Shown here: one piece after another, positions 44,526 through 52,788 of the stretch
How positions within the stretch are numbered: the stretch's first letter is position 1
How the letters are laid out: each line of letters starts with the position of its first letter
From: Blastococcus xanthinilyticus
GTDB lineage: Bacteria; Actinomycetota; Actinomycetes; Mycobacteriales; Geodermatophilaceae
Assembly (NCBI RefSeq): GCF_008124835.1
Contig: NZ_VNHW01000010.1
Span: 124,001-188,000, forward strand
Direction: 5' to 3'
Length of the DNA: 64,000 bases
Program-made: the position numbers and the translations under genes
The notes under the pieces: model-generated
The model's database searches: none
What the model was told of the DNA's origin: nothing
What the model saw: only the letters and a program-made list of their open reading frames with translations

Positions 44526-44960
44526 GTGCGCCCCCGATCCCCGGCGCGCGCCCGCTTCCTGGGCCTGTGGACGGCGGGCTGGCTCGCCGTCCTGCTGGTG
44601 CTCGGGATGGTGCGCTTCGGCGACCCGGCGCTGCAGTGGCCGGTGCTGGTGGTGCCGGCGATCTGGGCGCTGGTCGCGCTGCGGCCGCGGCGGGCGACGC
44701 GTACGGGCGGACGGCGGCCGCCCGCCCCGGACGGGGACGCGTGGCCCGGGCACCCCGGCGACGACGACCGCGGCGCGCGGGGAGAGCCCGGCGCCGGTGG
44801 CGGCGGGGCGTGGACGGACGGGGCGTGGACCGACGAGGCGTGGACCGACGAGGGGTGGACCGACGAGCACCCGCGGGTGATCCCGCCGGCGGAGCGCACC
44901 GACACCGTCGAGCGCCCGGCCCTGCGCCGGCGCTCCGACGGGGAGAGCAACCGCCGGTGA
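44526..44960 (+). CDS. Small membrane protein with Trp-Thr-Asp repeats
   Basis: A 144-residue protein. Two hydrophobic segments (about 10-27 and 37-52) precede a polar tail of about 90 residues. The tail contains four tandem pentapeptides (AWTDG, AWTDE, AWTDE, GWTDE) encoded by four 15-base DNA repeats (44808-44867). It is 3 bases after the metallopeptidase stop, in the same operon. No family recognised. The repeat may vary between strains by slippage. Confidence 0.7.
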   Translation: MRPRSPARARFLGLWTAGWLAVLLVLGMVRFGDPALQWPVLVVPAIWALVALRPRRATRTGGRRPPAPDGDAWPGHPGDDDRGARGEPGAGGGGAWTDGAWTDEAWTDEGWTDEHPRVIPPAERTDTVERPALRRRSDGESNRR

Positions 44961-44999
44961 ACGGCCTGCGCCGTCGGTGAAATCGCTACCGGCCTGTCG

Positions 45000-46013
45000 G
45001 TGCCCCGGGAGATGCTGTCGCGCGTGATCCACGCCCGCGGGCTCGCCCGCACCTTCCGCAAGCGCAAGGAGGAGGTCCACGCCGTCGTCGGCGTCGACCT
45101 CGACGTGTCGGCCGGCGAGATCGTCGGATTCCTGGGCCCCAACGGGGCCGGCAAGACCACGACCCTCCGGATGCTCACCACGCTGCTCGAGCCGACGGCC
45201 GGCACCGCGACGGTCGCCGGCTGCGACCTGCGCACCGACCCGGTCGGGGTCCGCCGCCGCATCGGCTACGTCTCGCAGAGCGGGTCCACCGCGCCCGAGG
45301 CGCGCGCCGGCGAGGAGGTCGTCGACCACGCCCGGCTGTACGGGATGAGCACCGCGGAGGCGACCGAGCGGGGCAAGCAGCTGTTCAGCGAGCTCGACCT
45401 GGACGGGCTGTGGGAGCGCCAGCCCAAGGCGATGTCCGGCGGCCAGCGCCGCCGGCTGGACATCGCGGTCGGGCTGATCCACGTGCCGGAGCTGGTCTTC
45501 CTCGACGAGCCGACCACCGGGCTGGACCCGCAGGCCCGCGCCAACCTCTGGGACCACATCCGCGCCCTGCGGGAGGAGCGCGGCACGACCGTCTTCCTCA
45601 CCACGCACTACCTCGACGAGGCCGACGCCCTCTGCGACCGGATCCTGGTGATCGACCACGGCTCGATCGTGGCCGAGGGCACCCCCGACCAGCTCAAGTC
45701 ACAGGTGGGCGGCGACGTGCTGACCGTGACGGCCGAGCGGCCGGAGGAGGCCGCGGAGGTCGCCCGGCTGGTCGGCGCGCTGCCGGGTGCCGAGCCGCCG
45801 CAGCTGGTGGAGACCCGGGTGATCGGCCGGGTGCCGCACGGCGGCCGCGCGCTGGTGGAGCTGGTGCGGGCCCTGGACGCCGCCGGACTGGCGGTCAGCG
45901 GCATCGAGAGCCGCCGGCCGAGCCTGGACGACGTCTTCCTCGGGCTCACCGGGCGCTCGCTGCGGGAGTCCGGCGGAGCGCCGGCGCCCGCCCCCGAGGA
46001 GGTGCCGGCCTGA
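45000..46013 (+). CDS. ABC exporter ATP-binding protein (second DrrA-like)
   Basis: A 337-residue ATPase with Walker A GPNGAGKTTTLRM (about 45), Q loop YVSQSGSTAPEARAG, signature SGGQRRRLDIAVG (about 145), Walker B LVFLDEPTTGLDPQ and H loop TTHYLDEAD. The C-terminal DrrA-type extension is present. GTG 45000 or ATG 45012 could start it. It is adjacent to its permease (stop and start overlap in TGATG). This paralogue of the pair at 30.4 kb shares its architecture, but its substrate is unknown. Confidence 0.92.
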   Translation: MPREMLSRVIHARGLARTFRKRKEEVHAVVGVDLDVSAGEIVGFLGPNGAGKTTTLRMLTTLLEPTAGTATVAGCDLRTDPVGVRRRIGYVSQSGSTAPEARAGEEVVDHARLYGMSTAEATERGKQLFSELDLDGLWERQPKAMSGGQRRRLDIAVGLIHVPELVFLDEPTTGLDPQARANLWDHIRALREERGTTVFLTTHYLDEADALCDRILVIDHGSIVAEGTPDQLKSQVGGDVLTVTAERPEEAAEVARLVGALPGAEPPQLVETRVIGRVPHGGRALVELVRALDAAGLAVSGIESRRPSLDDVFLGLTGRSLRESGGAPAPAPEEVPA

Positions 46014-46771
46014 TGCCCACGCTGCTCCGGGACACCTACACGGTCTTCGCGCGTGCGATGCGGATGTCGCTGCGCAATCCGGCCTGGCTGCTGATCAGCC
46101 TCATGCAGCCGATCCTCTACATCGTGCTGTTCGGCCCGCTGCTGGAGCCGCTCGCGGCGCAGCTGGGTCCGGGCAACGCCTACCAGATCTTCGTGCCGGG
46201 CATCCTCGTGCAGCTGGGCATGTTCGGGGCGCTGTTCGTCGGCTTCGGCCTCATCGCCGAGTGGCGGGCCGGGGTCATCGAGAGCCAGCGGGTCACCCCG
46301 GCCAGCCGCACCGCGCTGCTGCTGGGCCGGGTGCTGCGCGACGTCGTCGTCCTGCTCACCCAGGGCGTGCTGCTGGTGCTGGTCGCGATCCCGCTGGGGC
46401 TGCGGGCGCCGGTGGCCGGCGTCGCGCTGACCCTGCTCGTCGTGGCGCTGCTCGGGGCCGCGCTCGCCGCCGTGTCCTACGCCCTCGCGCTCACGCTCAA
46501 GAGCGAGGACGCGTTCGCGCCGTTGCTGAACGCGGTCGTGTTCCCCATCGTGCTGCTGTCGGGGATCCTGCTGCCGATGACCCTGGCCCCGGGGTGGCTG
46601 CAGGCGGTCAGCGACGTGAACCCGTTCAAGCACATCGTCGAGGCCACCCGCGAGTTCTTCATCGGCGGCTACGGCACCGCGAACGCCTGGTGGGGGGTCG
46701 CGCTGACCGTGCTGCTGGCGGTCCTCGGGTGGCTCTTCGGCGTGCGGCGGTTCCGCCGCGAGTCGAGCTGA
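46013..46771 (+). CDS. ABC exporter permease (ABC-2 type)
   Basis: A 252-residue protein with six membrane segments: SLMQPILYIVLFGPLLEPLA, IFVPGILVQLGMFGALFVGFGLI, VLLTQGVLLVLVAIPLGLRAP and so on. The ABC-2 signature loop EWRAGVIESQRVTPASRTALLLGR (core GVIESQRVTPASR) and the LNAVVFPIVLLSGILLPMTLAP stretch are seen. It pairs with the upstream ATPase. The AT-poor region downstream carries the phoH promoter. Confidence 0.9.
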   Translation: MPTLLRDTYTVFARAMRMSLRNPAWLLISLMQPILYIVLFGPLLEPLAAQLGPGNAYQIFVPGILVQLGMFGALFVGFGLIAEWRAGVIESQRVTPASRTALLLGRVLRDVVVLLTQGVLLVLVAIPLGLRAPVAGVALTLLVVALLGAALAAVSYALALTLKSEDAFAPLLNAVVFPIVLLSGILLPMTLAPGWLQAVSDVNPFKHIVEATREFFIGGYGTANAWWGVALTVLLAVLGWLFGVRRFRRESS

Positions 46772-46866
46772 CCCACCGCGTGGGACGGCTGGTGCGGGTG
46801 GTCCTTCCGGGTTACATCCACCCCTCGTCGTGGGGTGTACGTCACGCGGATGTCACCCCCCGGGCC

Positions 46867-47037
46867 TAGCGTCCGGAGTGGAGGACGAGCTGCCCTCGTC
46901 CTCCACTGGGAGGCCCGGTTGGTGCGACAGCGTTCGTCGTCCAGAGGGGCCGGTACCCGGCCCCTGTGCCGGGGCCCGGTCACCTTCGAGCCGGGGCGCG
47001 CGCTGTCCGCAGCGCGGCGCCCCACGGGAGCCGACTC
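46867..47037 (+). promoter_or_regulatory. Promoter and structured leader of the PIN-PhoH gene
   Basis: TAGCGT at 46867-46872 predicts transcription starting about 46880, giving a leader of about 158 bases. A perfect 13-bp hairpin (AGTGGAGGACGAG, loop CTGCC, complement; 46877-46907) lies at or next to the 5' end. Further GC-rich pairing (GGGGCCGG / CCGGCCCC near 46956-46975) precedes the GTG start. No known riboswitch is recognised. Confidence 0.55.
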
Positions 47038-48333
47038 GTGAATCCTCGCCGCACGTTCGTCCTCGACACCTCGGTCCTGCTCTCCGACCCCGGCGCGCTG
47101 CTGCGCTTCGGGGCCGCCGACGTGGTGCTGCCGCTCGTCGTCATCGGGGAGCTGGAGGACAAGCGCAACCACCCGGAGCTGGGCTGGTTCGCCCGCCAGA
47201 CGCTGCGCATCCTCGACGACCTCCGGGTCACCCACGGCCGGCTCGACGCCCCCGTCCCGGTGGGGGAGGAGGGCGGCACGCTGCACGTCGAGCTGAACCA
47301 CAGCGACCCGTCGGTGCTGCCGGCCGGCTTCCGGAACGACAGCAACGACAGCCGGATCATGATGGTGGCCCTGAACCTGCGCGCCGAGGGCCGGGACGTG
47401 TGCCTGGTGACCAAGGACGTGCCGCTGCGGGTCAAGGCGGCGGCGGTCGGCCTGGAGACCGACGAGTACCGGGTGCACGACGCCGTCGACGCCGGGTGGA
47501 CCGGCATGGCCGAGGTCAGCCTGGACGACGCCGAGCTCGACGAGCTGTACGAGTCCGGCGAGGCCTTCGTCCCGGCCGCCGCGGAGTTCCCGACGCACAC
47601 CGGGCTGGTGCTGCTCTCCTCGCGCGGCTCCGCGCTGGGCCGGGTGCTGCCGGACAAGAAGGTGCGGCTCGTGCGCGGCGACCGGGAGGCCTTCGGGCTG
47701 CACGGACGCTCCGCCGAGCAGCGGGTGGCGCTGGACCTGCTGCTCGACCCGGAGATCGGGATCGTGTCGCTGGGCGGCCGGGCCGGCACCGGCAAGTCGG
47801 CGCTGGCGCTGTGCGCGGGGCTGGAGTCGGTCATGGAGCGGCGGGCGCACAAGAAGGTCGTCATCTTCCGGCCGCTGTACGCCGTCGGCGGGCAGGAGCT
47901 CGGCTACCTGCCCGGCGGCGAGGGCGAGAAGATGTCGCCGTGGGCGCAGGCGGTCTACGACACGCTCGGTGCCCTGGTGTCCAAGGAGGTGCTCGAGGAG
48001 ATCGCCGCCCGCGACCTCATCGAGGTGCTGCCGCTCACGCACATCCGCGGGCGGTCGCTGCACGACTCGTTCGTGATCGTCGACGAGGCGCAGTCGCTCG
48101 AGCGGGGCGTGCTGCTCACCGTGCTGTCCCGGCTGGGCTCGAACTCCCGGGTGGTGCTCACCCACGACGTCGCCCAGCGGGACAACCTCCGGGTCGGCCG
48201 GCACGACGGCATCACCGCGGTCATCGAGAAGCTCAAGGGGCACGTGCTCTTCGCGCACATCACCCTGACCCGGTCCGAGCGCTCGCCGATCGCCGCGCTG
48301 GTCACCGAGATGCTGGAGGACCTGCCGCTCTGA
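47038..48333 (+). CDS. PIN-PhoH fusion protein (PhoH2/YlaK-type)
   Basis: A 431-residue protein with an N-terminal PIN ribonuclease domain (about 1-140) and a C-terminal PhoH ATPase domain (about 200-431). PIN acids: [23 protein letters not shown] and [20 protein letters not shown]. Walker [16 protein letters not shown] (about 243-257), Walker B in [14 protein letters not shown] (core IVDEAQ, about 348), and [10 protein letters not shown] follow. Mycobacterial PhoH2 homologues are RNA helicases and ribonucleases. GTG 47038 follows CACGGGAG after a long structured leader. No antitoxin gene is adjacent. Confidence 0.93.
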   Translation: MNPRRTFVLDTSVLLSDPGALLRFGAADVVLPLVVIGELEDKRNHPELGWFARQTLRILDDLRVTHGRLDAPVPVGEEGGTLHVELNHSDPSVLPAGFRNDSNDSRIMMVALNLRAEGRDVCLVTKDVPLRVKAAAVGLETDEYRVHDAVDAGWTGMAEVSLDDAELDELYESGEAFVPAAAEFPTHTGLVLLSSRGSALGRVLPDKKVRLVRGDREAFGLHGRSAEQRVALDLLLDPEIGIVSLGGRAGTGKSALALCAGLESVMERRAHKKVVIFRPLYAVGGQELGYLPGGEGEKMSPWAQAVYDTLGALVSKEVLEEIAARDLIEVLPLTHIRGRSLHDSFVIVDEAQSLERGVLLTVLSRLGSNSRVVLTHDVAQRDNLRVGRHDGITAVIEKLKGHVLFAHITLTRSERSPIAALVTEMLEDLPL

Positions 48334-48357
48334 GGCGCTGATCCGCCCCGTTCCTGG

Positions 48358-48412
48358 GGTGCTCCTCCCGCCGGTGGGCTCCTGCAGAGCCCGGGCAGCG
48401 CGAGGAGCACCC
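48358..48412. terminator. Terminator-like palindrome after PIN-PhoH gene (repeat copy A)
   Basis: An outer 11-bp stem (GGGTGCTCCTC / GAGGAGCACCC) encloses an inner 6-bp hairpin (GGGCTC-CTGCA-GAGCCC). A 38-base core (48370-48407) recurs with five changes at 49460-49497. Confidence 0.75.
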
Positions 48413-48502
48413 GGGGAGCGGCGCCGTCCACAGGCTGCCGCGCCGTCCACGGATCGCCGCCGGGCTGGCTCACCGGCGGTCCCGCGCCGGAGCGTCGGGG
48501 GC

Positions 48503-49507
48503 ATGACCGAGCCGCCCGCCGTCCCCCCGCTGCTGCTCCGCCGTGACGCCGTCGCCGGGGGGTGGTCCGACGACGAGCTGGCCCGCGCGGTGCGCGCCGG
48601 GGACCTCACCCGGCTGCGCCGGGGGGCCTACGTCGACGCCGTCCTGCCCGCGGAGCCCGCCGCCCACCACGCCCTGCTCGTGCAGGCGACCCTCGCCGGG
48701 CTGCGCCGGCCGGCGGTGGTGAGCCACCAGTCGGCGGCGGTGCTGCTGGGGCTGCCGCTGTGGGACGTGACGCTCGACCGGGTGCACGTGACGCGCCCGC
48801 CGGGCAGCTGCGGCGATCGCAGCGGCGTGCTCAGCTGCCACGTGGCGCGGATGCGCGAGGACGAGGTGGTCGAGGTCGGCGGCATGCGTGTCACCGGTCC
48901 GGTGCGCACCCTGCTCGACCTGGCGCGGTCGCTGCCGCACGAGGCCACCGTGGTCGCCCTGGACGCCGCGCTGCACCGGGGCCTCGTGGCGCACGAGGAC
49001 CTGCGCGCCCGGCTGTTCGACATCGTGGGGTCACCCGGCGCGCGCAGCGCCGTCCGCGCCGTGGCCGCGGCGGACGGGCGCAGCGAGAGCGTCGGCGAGA
49101 GCCGCAGCCGGGTCGTCCTCCAGCGCTGGACGATCGCACCCTCCGCGGTGCAGTTCGAGGTGCGCGCCGGCGGCGGCCGGCTCGTGGCCCGCACGGACTT
49201 CGCCTGGGAGGACGTCGGCCTGGTGGGCGAGTTCGACGGGCGGGTGAAGTACGGCCGGCTGCTGCGGGACGGCCAGGAGCCCGGCGACGCCGTGTTCGCC
49301 GAGAAGCTCCGGGAGGACGCCGTCCGCGACGAGGGGTGGGACGTGGTCCGCTGGGTGTGGGCGGAGCTGGCCGCACCGCACCGGCTGGCCGCCAAGGTGC
49401 GGCGGGCCCGCGAGCGGGCCGGCCGCCGCCGGAGCGAGCGCTCATCGGGTGCAGCTCGTGCCGGTGGGGCCCTGCAGGACCCGGGCGGCGCGAGGAGAAC
49501 CCCATGA
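48503..49507 (+). CDS. AbiEi-antitoxin-like winged-helix protein with DUF559-type C-terminus
   Basis: A 334-residue protein. The N-terminal region (LLLRRDAVAGGWSDDELARAVRAGDLTRLRRGAYVD, key element LTRLRRGAYV, about 10-45) and the following HALLVQATLAGL, VSHQSAAVLLGLPLW resemble the AbiEi antitoxin type IV fold. The C-terminal part (TDFAWEDVGLVGEFDGRVKYG, then DEGWDVVRWVWAEL) resembles DUF559/Vsr-like endonuclease folds. No AbiEii toxin is adjacent, so it is an orphan. The final residues are encoded by a palindrome (copy B), and the stop lies inside its right arm. Such proteins are common in actinobacteria; function is unknown. Confidence 0.82.
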   Translation: MTEPPAVPPLLLRRDAVAGGWSDDELARAVRAGDLTRLRRGAYVDAVLPAEPAAHHALLVQATLAGLRRPAVVSHQSAAVLLGLPLWDVTLDRVHVTRPPGSCGDRSGVLSCHVARMREDEVVEVGGMRVTGPVRTLLDLARSLPHEATVVALDAALHRGLVAHEDLRARLFDIVGSPGARSAVRAVAAADGRSESVGESRSRVVLQRWTIAPSAVQFEVRAGGGRLVARTDFAWEDVGLVGEFDGRVKYGRLLRDGQEPGDAVFAEKLREDAVRDEGWDVVRWVWAELAAPHRLAAKVRRARERAGRRRSERSSGAARAGGALQDPGGARRTP

Positions 49508-49509
49508 GC
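49440..49509. terminator. Terminator-like palindrome overlapping gene end (repeat copy B)
   Basis: The outer arms GCTCATCGGG and CCCCATGAGC (9 of 10 paired) enclose the 38-base core shared with copy A. The element includes the stop TGA of the AbiEi-like gene and lies 5 bases from the convergent small gene. Confidence 0.65.
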
Positions 49510-49513
49510 GGGG

Positions 49514-49735
49514 TCAGTCGGCGGGCTCCTCCACCGGGCGGTGCCGCTCCCTGGGTGCCGGCGGAGGTGTGGCGACGGCGCGCACCAGGGCGACGGCGCC
49601 CCAGCCCGCAGCCAGGCACCACGGCAGCCGGCCGACCGCCTCCTCCGTGCTGAAGTCACCCCGGAACCACAGGGCGAACACCGGCAGGGCCAGCACGAAC
49701 CCGACGAGGAGGACGTCCCAGCGCAGCGGGTTCAT
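49514..49735 (-). CDS. Small two-span membrane protein at the end of the flagellar cluster
   Basis: A 73-residue protein. Two hydrophobic helices (VLLVGFVLALPVFALWF, about 8-24; LPWCLAAGWGAVALVRAVA, about 37-55) are followed by a basic, proline-rich tail. ATG 49735 overlaps the stop of the FlhF-like gene (ATGA), so it is translated with it. No family recognised. A link with flagella is inferred only from coupling. Confidence 0.7.
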   Translation of the reverse strand: MNPLRWDVLLVGFVLALPVFALWFRGDFSTEEAVGRLPWCLAAGWGAVALVRAVATPPPAPRERHRPVEEPAD

Positions 49736-52700
49736 GCCGGCGGCGCATCCAGGCGCTCGCACAGCAGCGAGGCCCAGCGGTGGGGGCTCGCGGCCACGCC
49801 GTCGAGCAGGGCGACCGGCACGGTGAGCCGCTGCAGCACGGCGGCCGGGTCGGCGCTCAGGTCGGTGTCCTGCACGACCAGCGCGTCCACCCGGGGCAGC
49901 CCGTCGAGCCACAGCTCGAGGTCCTCGGGCTTGCGGGTGGCCTCCACGACGGCCCACACCGCGACCGGCGACCAGATGGTGAGCATCTGGGCCATCCAGT
50001 AGACGTCGCTGCGCAGCGGCGCGTCGACGGCGACGATCGTGACCGTGCCGGCGGCCGACGCCTCCTGGCGGCGGTCGATCGCGGCGTCGATGGTGGTCAT
50101 GCGGCTGGCCTTGGGCGCCAGCCCGGCCAGGTCGCCGCGGGTGGCCCACTGCACCCGGTCGGGGTCCAGCCGCAGCGAGGCGGCGAGCCCACGGGCGGCG
50201 CGCAGCGTCTCCACGCCCGGGCCCACGACGAAGAGCACGTCCCCGGCGCCGCTGGGCCGCTCCGGCACCCCGGGCAGCCGGGTGGCCAGCGCGCGGGTGA
50301 GCGCCGCGTAGGTGCCCTCGGCGTCGATGCGGGCGGCGATGTCGTCGCCGAGGAGCTCCCGGGGCAGCCCGAGGTCCACGAGGCGGGCGACGACCTCCTC
50401 CGGTGAGGCCGGCGCGGGCCGGGTCCGCGGTTCGACGGCCGGTGCGAAGAGCGCCGGGGCGACGTCGGGGAGGTCGTCGTCGAACTCGGACAGCTCGGGG
50501 AAGGCGTCCCCGGCCATGAGCGGGCCCACCGGCAGCCGGGTGACCGTCGCCAGCGCCCGCGGAGCCGGGGCGGCGGGCGTGCGCTCGGCGGTCGCCGGAG
50601 CCTCGTCCTGCCGGGGAGCGTCCTCGACGGTGCGGTCGCCGCTGCCGGGCCGGTCCTCGGAGGAGGGGCCGTCCTGCGACGTGGGGGCACCGGGCGACGC
50701 CGGGCGCGGCCGGGTGCCCGAGGGGCGCGCGGCCGCCGGCGGCACGGGGGGCAGCCCGCGGCCGCGGGAGGACCCGGGAAGAGCGGGGAGCAGGGACACC
50801 CGCGGCATGACGGTGGTCGCGTCGAGGGACATGGACAGGGGCGCCGGGTCGCTCGCCGTCCGGGCCAGCAGCGGGGCCAGCTCCAGCAGCGCGGACTCCT
50901 CGGCGGTCTCCACGCCCGTCTCGGCCTTCGTCTCCACGGCGATCTCGGCGGCGGGCTCGGTGGCGGGCTCGGTGGCGGGCTCGGTGGCGGGCTCGGTGGC
51001 GGGCTCGGCGGTGTCGAAGGCCGCCGCCACGGCGGTCTCCTCGCTCGCCACGACGGCCTCCGGCTCGGTCCCCAGGTGGGCGACCGGCGCGGCCTCGGCC
51101 TCGGCATCGGCGTCGGTGTCGGCCCAGGCGACCGGGGCGTGGAGCTCGGGCTCCGGCGCCGGCTCCGCCTCGACGGCCGGCACCCAGGTGTCGACGGCGG
51201 CCGGCTCGGCGGCGAGGGTCGGGGACGCCTCGGGGACGACCGGCGCGGGCTCCTGGCGGATGGGTGCGAACAGGTCGGGGAGGGCGGCGGCGGGCGCGCC
51301 GAGCGCGGTGCCGGCCCAGGGGTCGGCGGCCGTCATCGGCTCGCCCCACAGCGGGGCCGCGCCGGGCGAGGGGGCCCGGTCGACGGCGACCGCCGGTGCG
51401 GACGGCGGGAACAGTGCGAAGCCGGACATGGCCTCCGGAGCCGGGGCCGCCGGCAGCGGGGCGGGCGCGGGCGCCGCGGCGAACAGCGGGTCGGCGGCCG
51501 GCTCCGGGAACGACAGCGGCGCCACCGTCGGCGCGGCGAACTCCACGGCCGCCGGGCTCGGCTCCACCGGAGGAGTGGTCGGCTCCACCGGCGACGCGGC
51601 GAGCTCGACCGGCGGCGGGGTGAACTCCGTCGCCGGCGGGGTGAACTCCGCCGGCAGCGCGGCGAGCTCCCCCGGCAGCGCGGCGAGGTCCACCGTCGGC
51701 ATCTGGACGGGTTCCTCCAGCGCCTCGCGGGGCGAGTCCCCGGAGAGCATCTTGCGGAGGATGCCGGCCAGCGCCTCGTCGGAGTGCCCCTGGGCGAGGG
51801 CGGAGCGCAGCGCTTCGGCGATCTCCTCCTGCCGGGTGGACGGCGTCACGGCGTCGTCGGGATCGGCCCAGGTCGGCAGGTCCGGCGACTGCGGGGCCGG
51901 CAGGACCGGGGCCGTGCTCGTGGAGGACGGCGGGGCGGCCTGATCTCTCACCGGGGTCTCCTCCTGGTGCACGGCCTGCGACCGCATCGATGAATCTGCT
52001 GAACGGATGGCCGCCGCGAGGGACGGCCGGGGTGCGGGCACGTCCGGTGCGATCGGCGCCGGCGGGCCGGCGAAGAAGTCGAGGTCCGGCGCCGGCGGTT
52101 CGCCCAGCGCCTCGGTGACGGCCTGGCGCACCTCCCGGTCACCGGAGACCATGCGCGCCAGCGCGGCGGTGAACGGCGACGGCGCGGCGGGTGCGGCGTC
52201 CTCGTCCGCGGGAGCCGGCCGGGCGCCGCCGCGGACCTCCTCGGCCCGTGCCGCCGGCTCGCGGTCGGCCGCCGGGAAGGTCGCGCGCGGGAACGAGGCC
52301 CGGCCGTATTCGCGGGCGGGGGCGGCGGCGACCGGCTCGGGGAGCGACCGGGAGGCAGGCGCAGCCGGGGTCGCGCCGAGCAGGCCGGCCAGCTCGTCGA
52401 GCCGGTCGTCCTCGGCCACCGGGCGCGCCGCGGGACGAGCCGCGCCGGAACGGGGTGACGCGGCCTCGAGCCGGGCCGGCGCGGCACCGTCGGGCGCCGA
52501 GCGCGCGGCCTCGGCGGCCCAGGCGGCCGCGCCGTTGCGGGCGGGCGCCGCCGTCCGGGCCCGGGCGGGGGCGGCCGAGGCCAGCGGGGAGTCGTAGTCG
52601 GTGGCCGGCGCGGCCGGCACGGGGTCGGGCGCCACCTCGGCGACGTACCGCTCGGTGGCGAAGAAGCCGAGCACGCCGCCGGAGCGCACGCGGCGGACGC

Positions 52701-52788
52701 CGACCACGCGCACCTGCGGGCCGAACTGCTCGCGCGCGGCCGCGATCGCGTCGTCGCGCGAGGCCGCCTCAACGGATCGCAACGGCAC
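49732..52788 (-). CDS. FlhF-like flagellar protein with degenerate NTPase domain and very long disordered middle
   Basis: A 1018-residue protein located after flhA, where flhF normally lies. Residues 1-50 (EAASRDDAIAAAREQFGP, then RRVRSGGVLGFFATERYVAEV) match the FlhF N-terminus. Residues 55-770 are Ala/Pro/Glu-rich with repeats such as EPATEPATEPAT. The C-terminal 240 residues follow the FlhF GTPase layout, but the P-loop is GPGVETLRAARG without Lys-Thr, the DTAG position reads DAPL and the TKxD position reads QDTD. Nucleotide hydrolysis is therefore unlikely. FlhF normally sets the position and number of flagella. ATG/GTG 52788 overlaps the end of flhA by 20 bases. Confidence 0.82.
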   Translation of the reverse strand: MPLRSVEAASRDDAIAAAREQFGPQVRVVGVRRVRSGGVLGFFATERYVAEVAPDPVPAAPATDYDSPLASAAPARARTAAPARNGAAAWAAEAARSAPDGAAPARLEAASPRSGAARPAARPVAEDDRLDELAGLLGATPAAPASRSLPEPVAAAPAREYGRASFPRATFPAADREPAARAEEVRGGARPAPADEDAAPAAPSPFTAALARMVSGDREVRQAVTEALGEPPAPDLDFFAGPPAPIAPDVPAPRPSLAAAIRSADSSMRSQAVHQEETPVRDQAAPPSSTSTAPVLPAPQSPDLPTWADPDDAVTPSTRQEEIAEALRSALAQGHSDEALAGILRKMLSGDSPREALEEPVQMPTVDLAALPGELAALPAEFTPPATEFTPPPVELAASPVEPTTPPVEPSPAAVEFAAPTVAPLSFPEPAADPLFAAAPAPAPLPAAPAPEAMSGFALFPPSAPAVAVDRAPSPGAAPLWGEPMTAADPWAGTALGAPAAALPDLFAPIRQEPAPVVPEASPTLAAEPAAVDTWVPAVEAEPAPEPELHAPVAWADTDADAEAEAAPVAHLGTEPEAVVASEETAVAAAFDTAEPATEPATEPATEPATEPAAEIAVETKAETGVETAEESALLELAPLLARTASDPAPLSMSLDATTVMPRVSLLPALPGSSRGRGLPPVPPAAARPSGTRPRPASPGAPTSQDGPSSEDRPGSGDRTVEDAPRQDEAPATAERTPAAPAPRALATVTRLPVGPLMAGDAFPELSEFDDDLPDVAPALFAPAVEPRTRPAPASPEEVVARLVDLGLPRELLGDDIAARIDAEGTYAALTRALATRLPGVPERPSGAGDVLFVVGPGVETLRAARGLAASLRLDPDRVQWATRGDLAGLAPKASRMTTIDAAIDRRQEASAAGTVTIVAVDAPLRSDVYWMAQMLTIWSPVAVWAVVEATRKPEDLELWLDGLPRVDALVVQDTDLSADPAAVLQRLTVPVALLDGVAASPHRWASLLCERLDAPPA

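Noticed and set aside
50951-51006. Tandem 12-base repeats as a separate genetic element
   Set aside because: They lie in frame inside the FlhF-like gene and encode a Pro-Ala-Thr-Glu repeat of its disordered linker, so they are part of that coding sequence.
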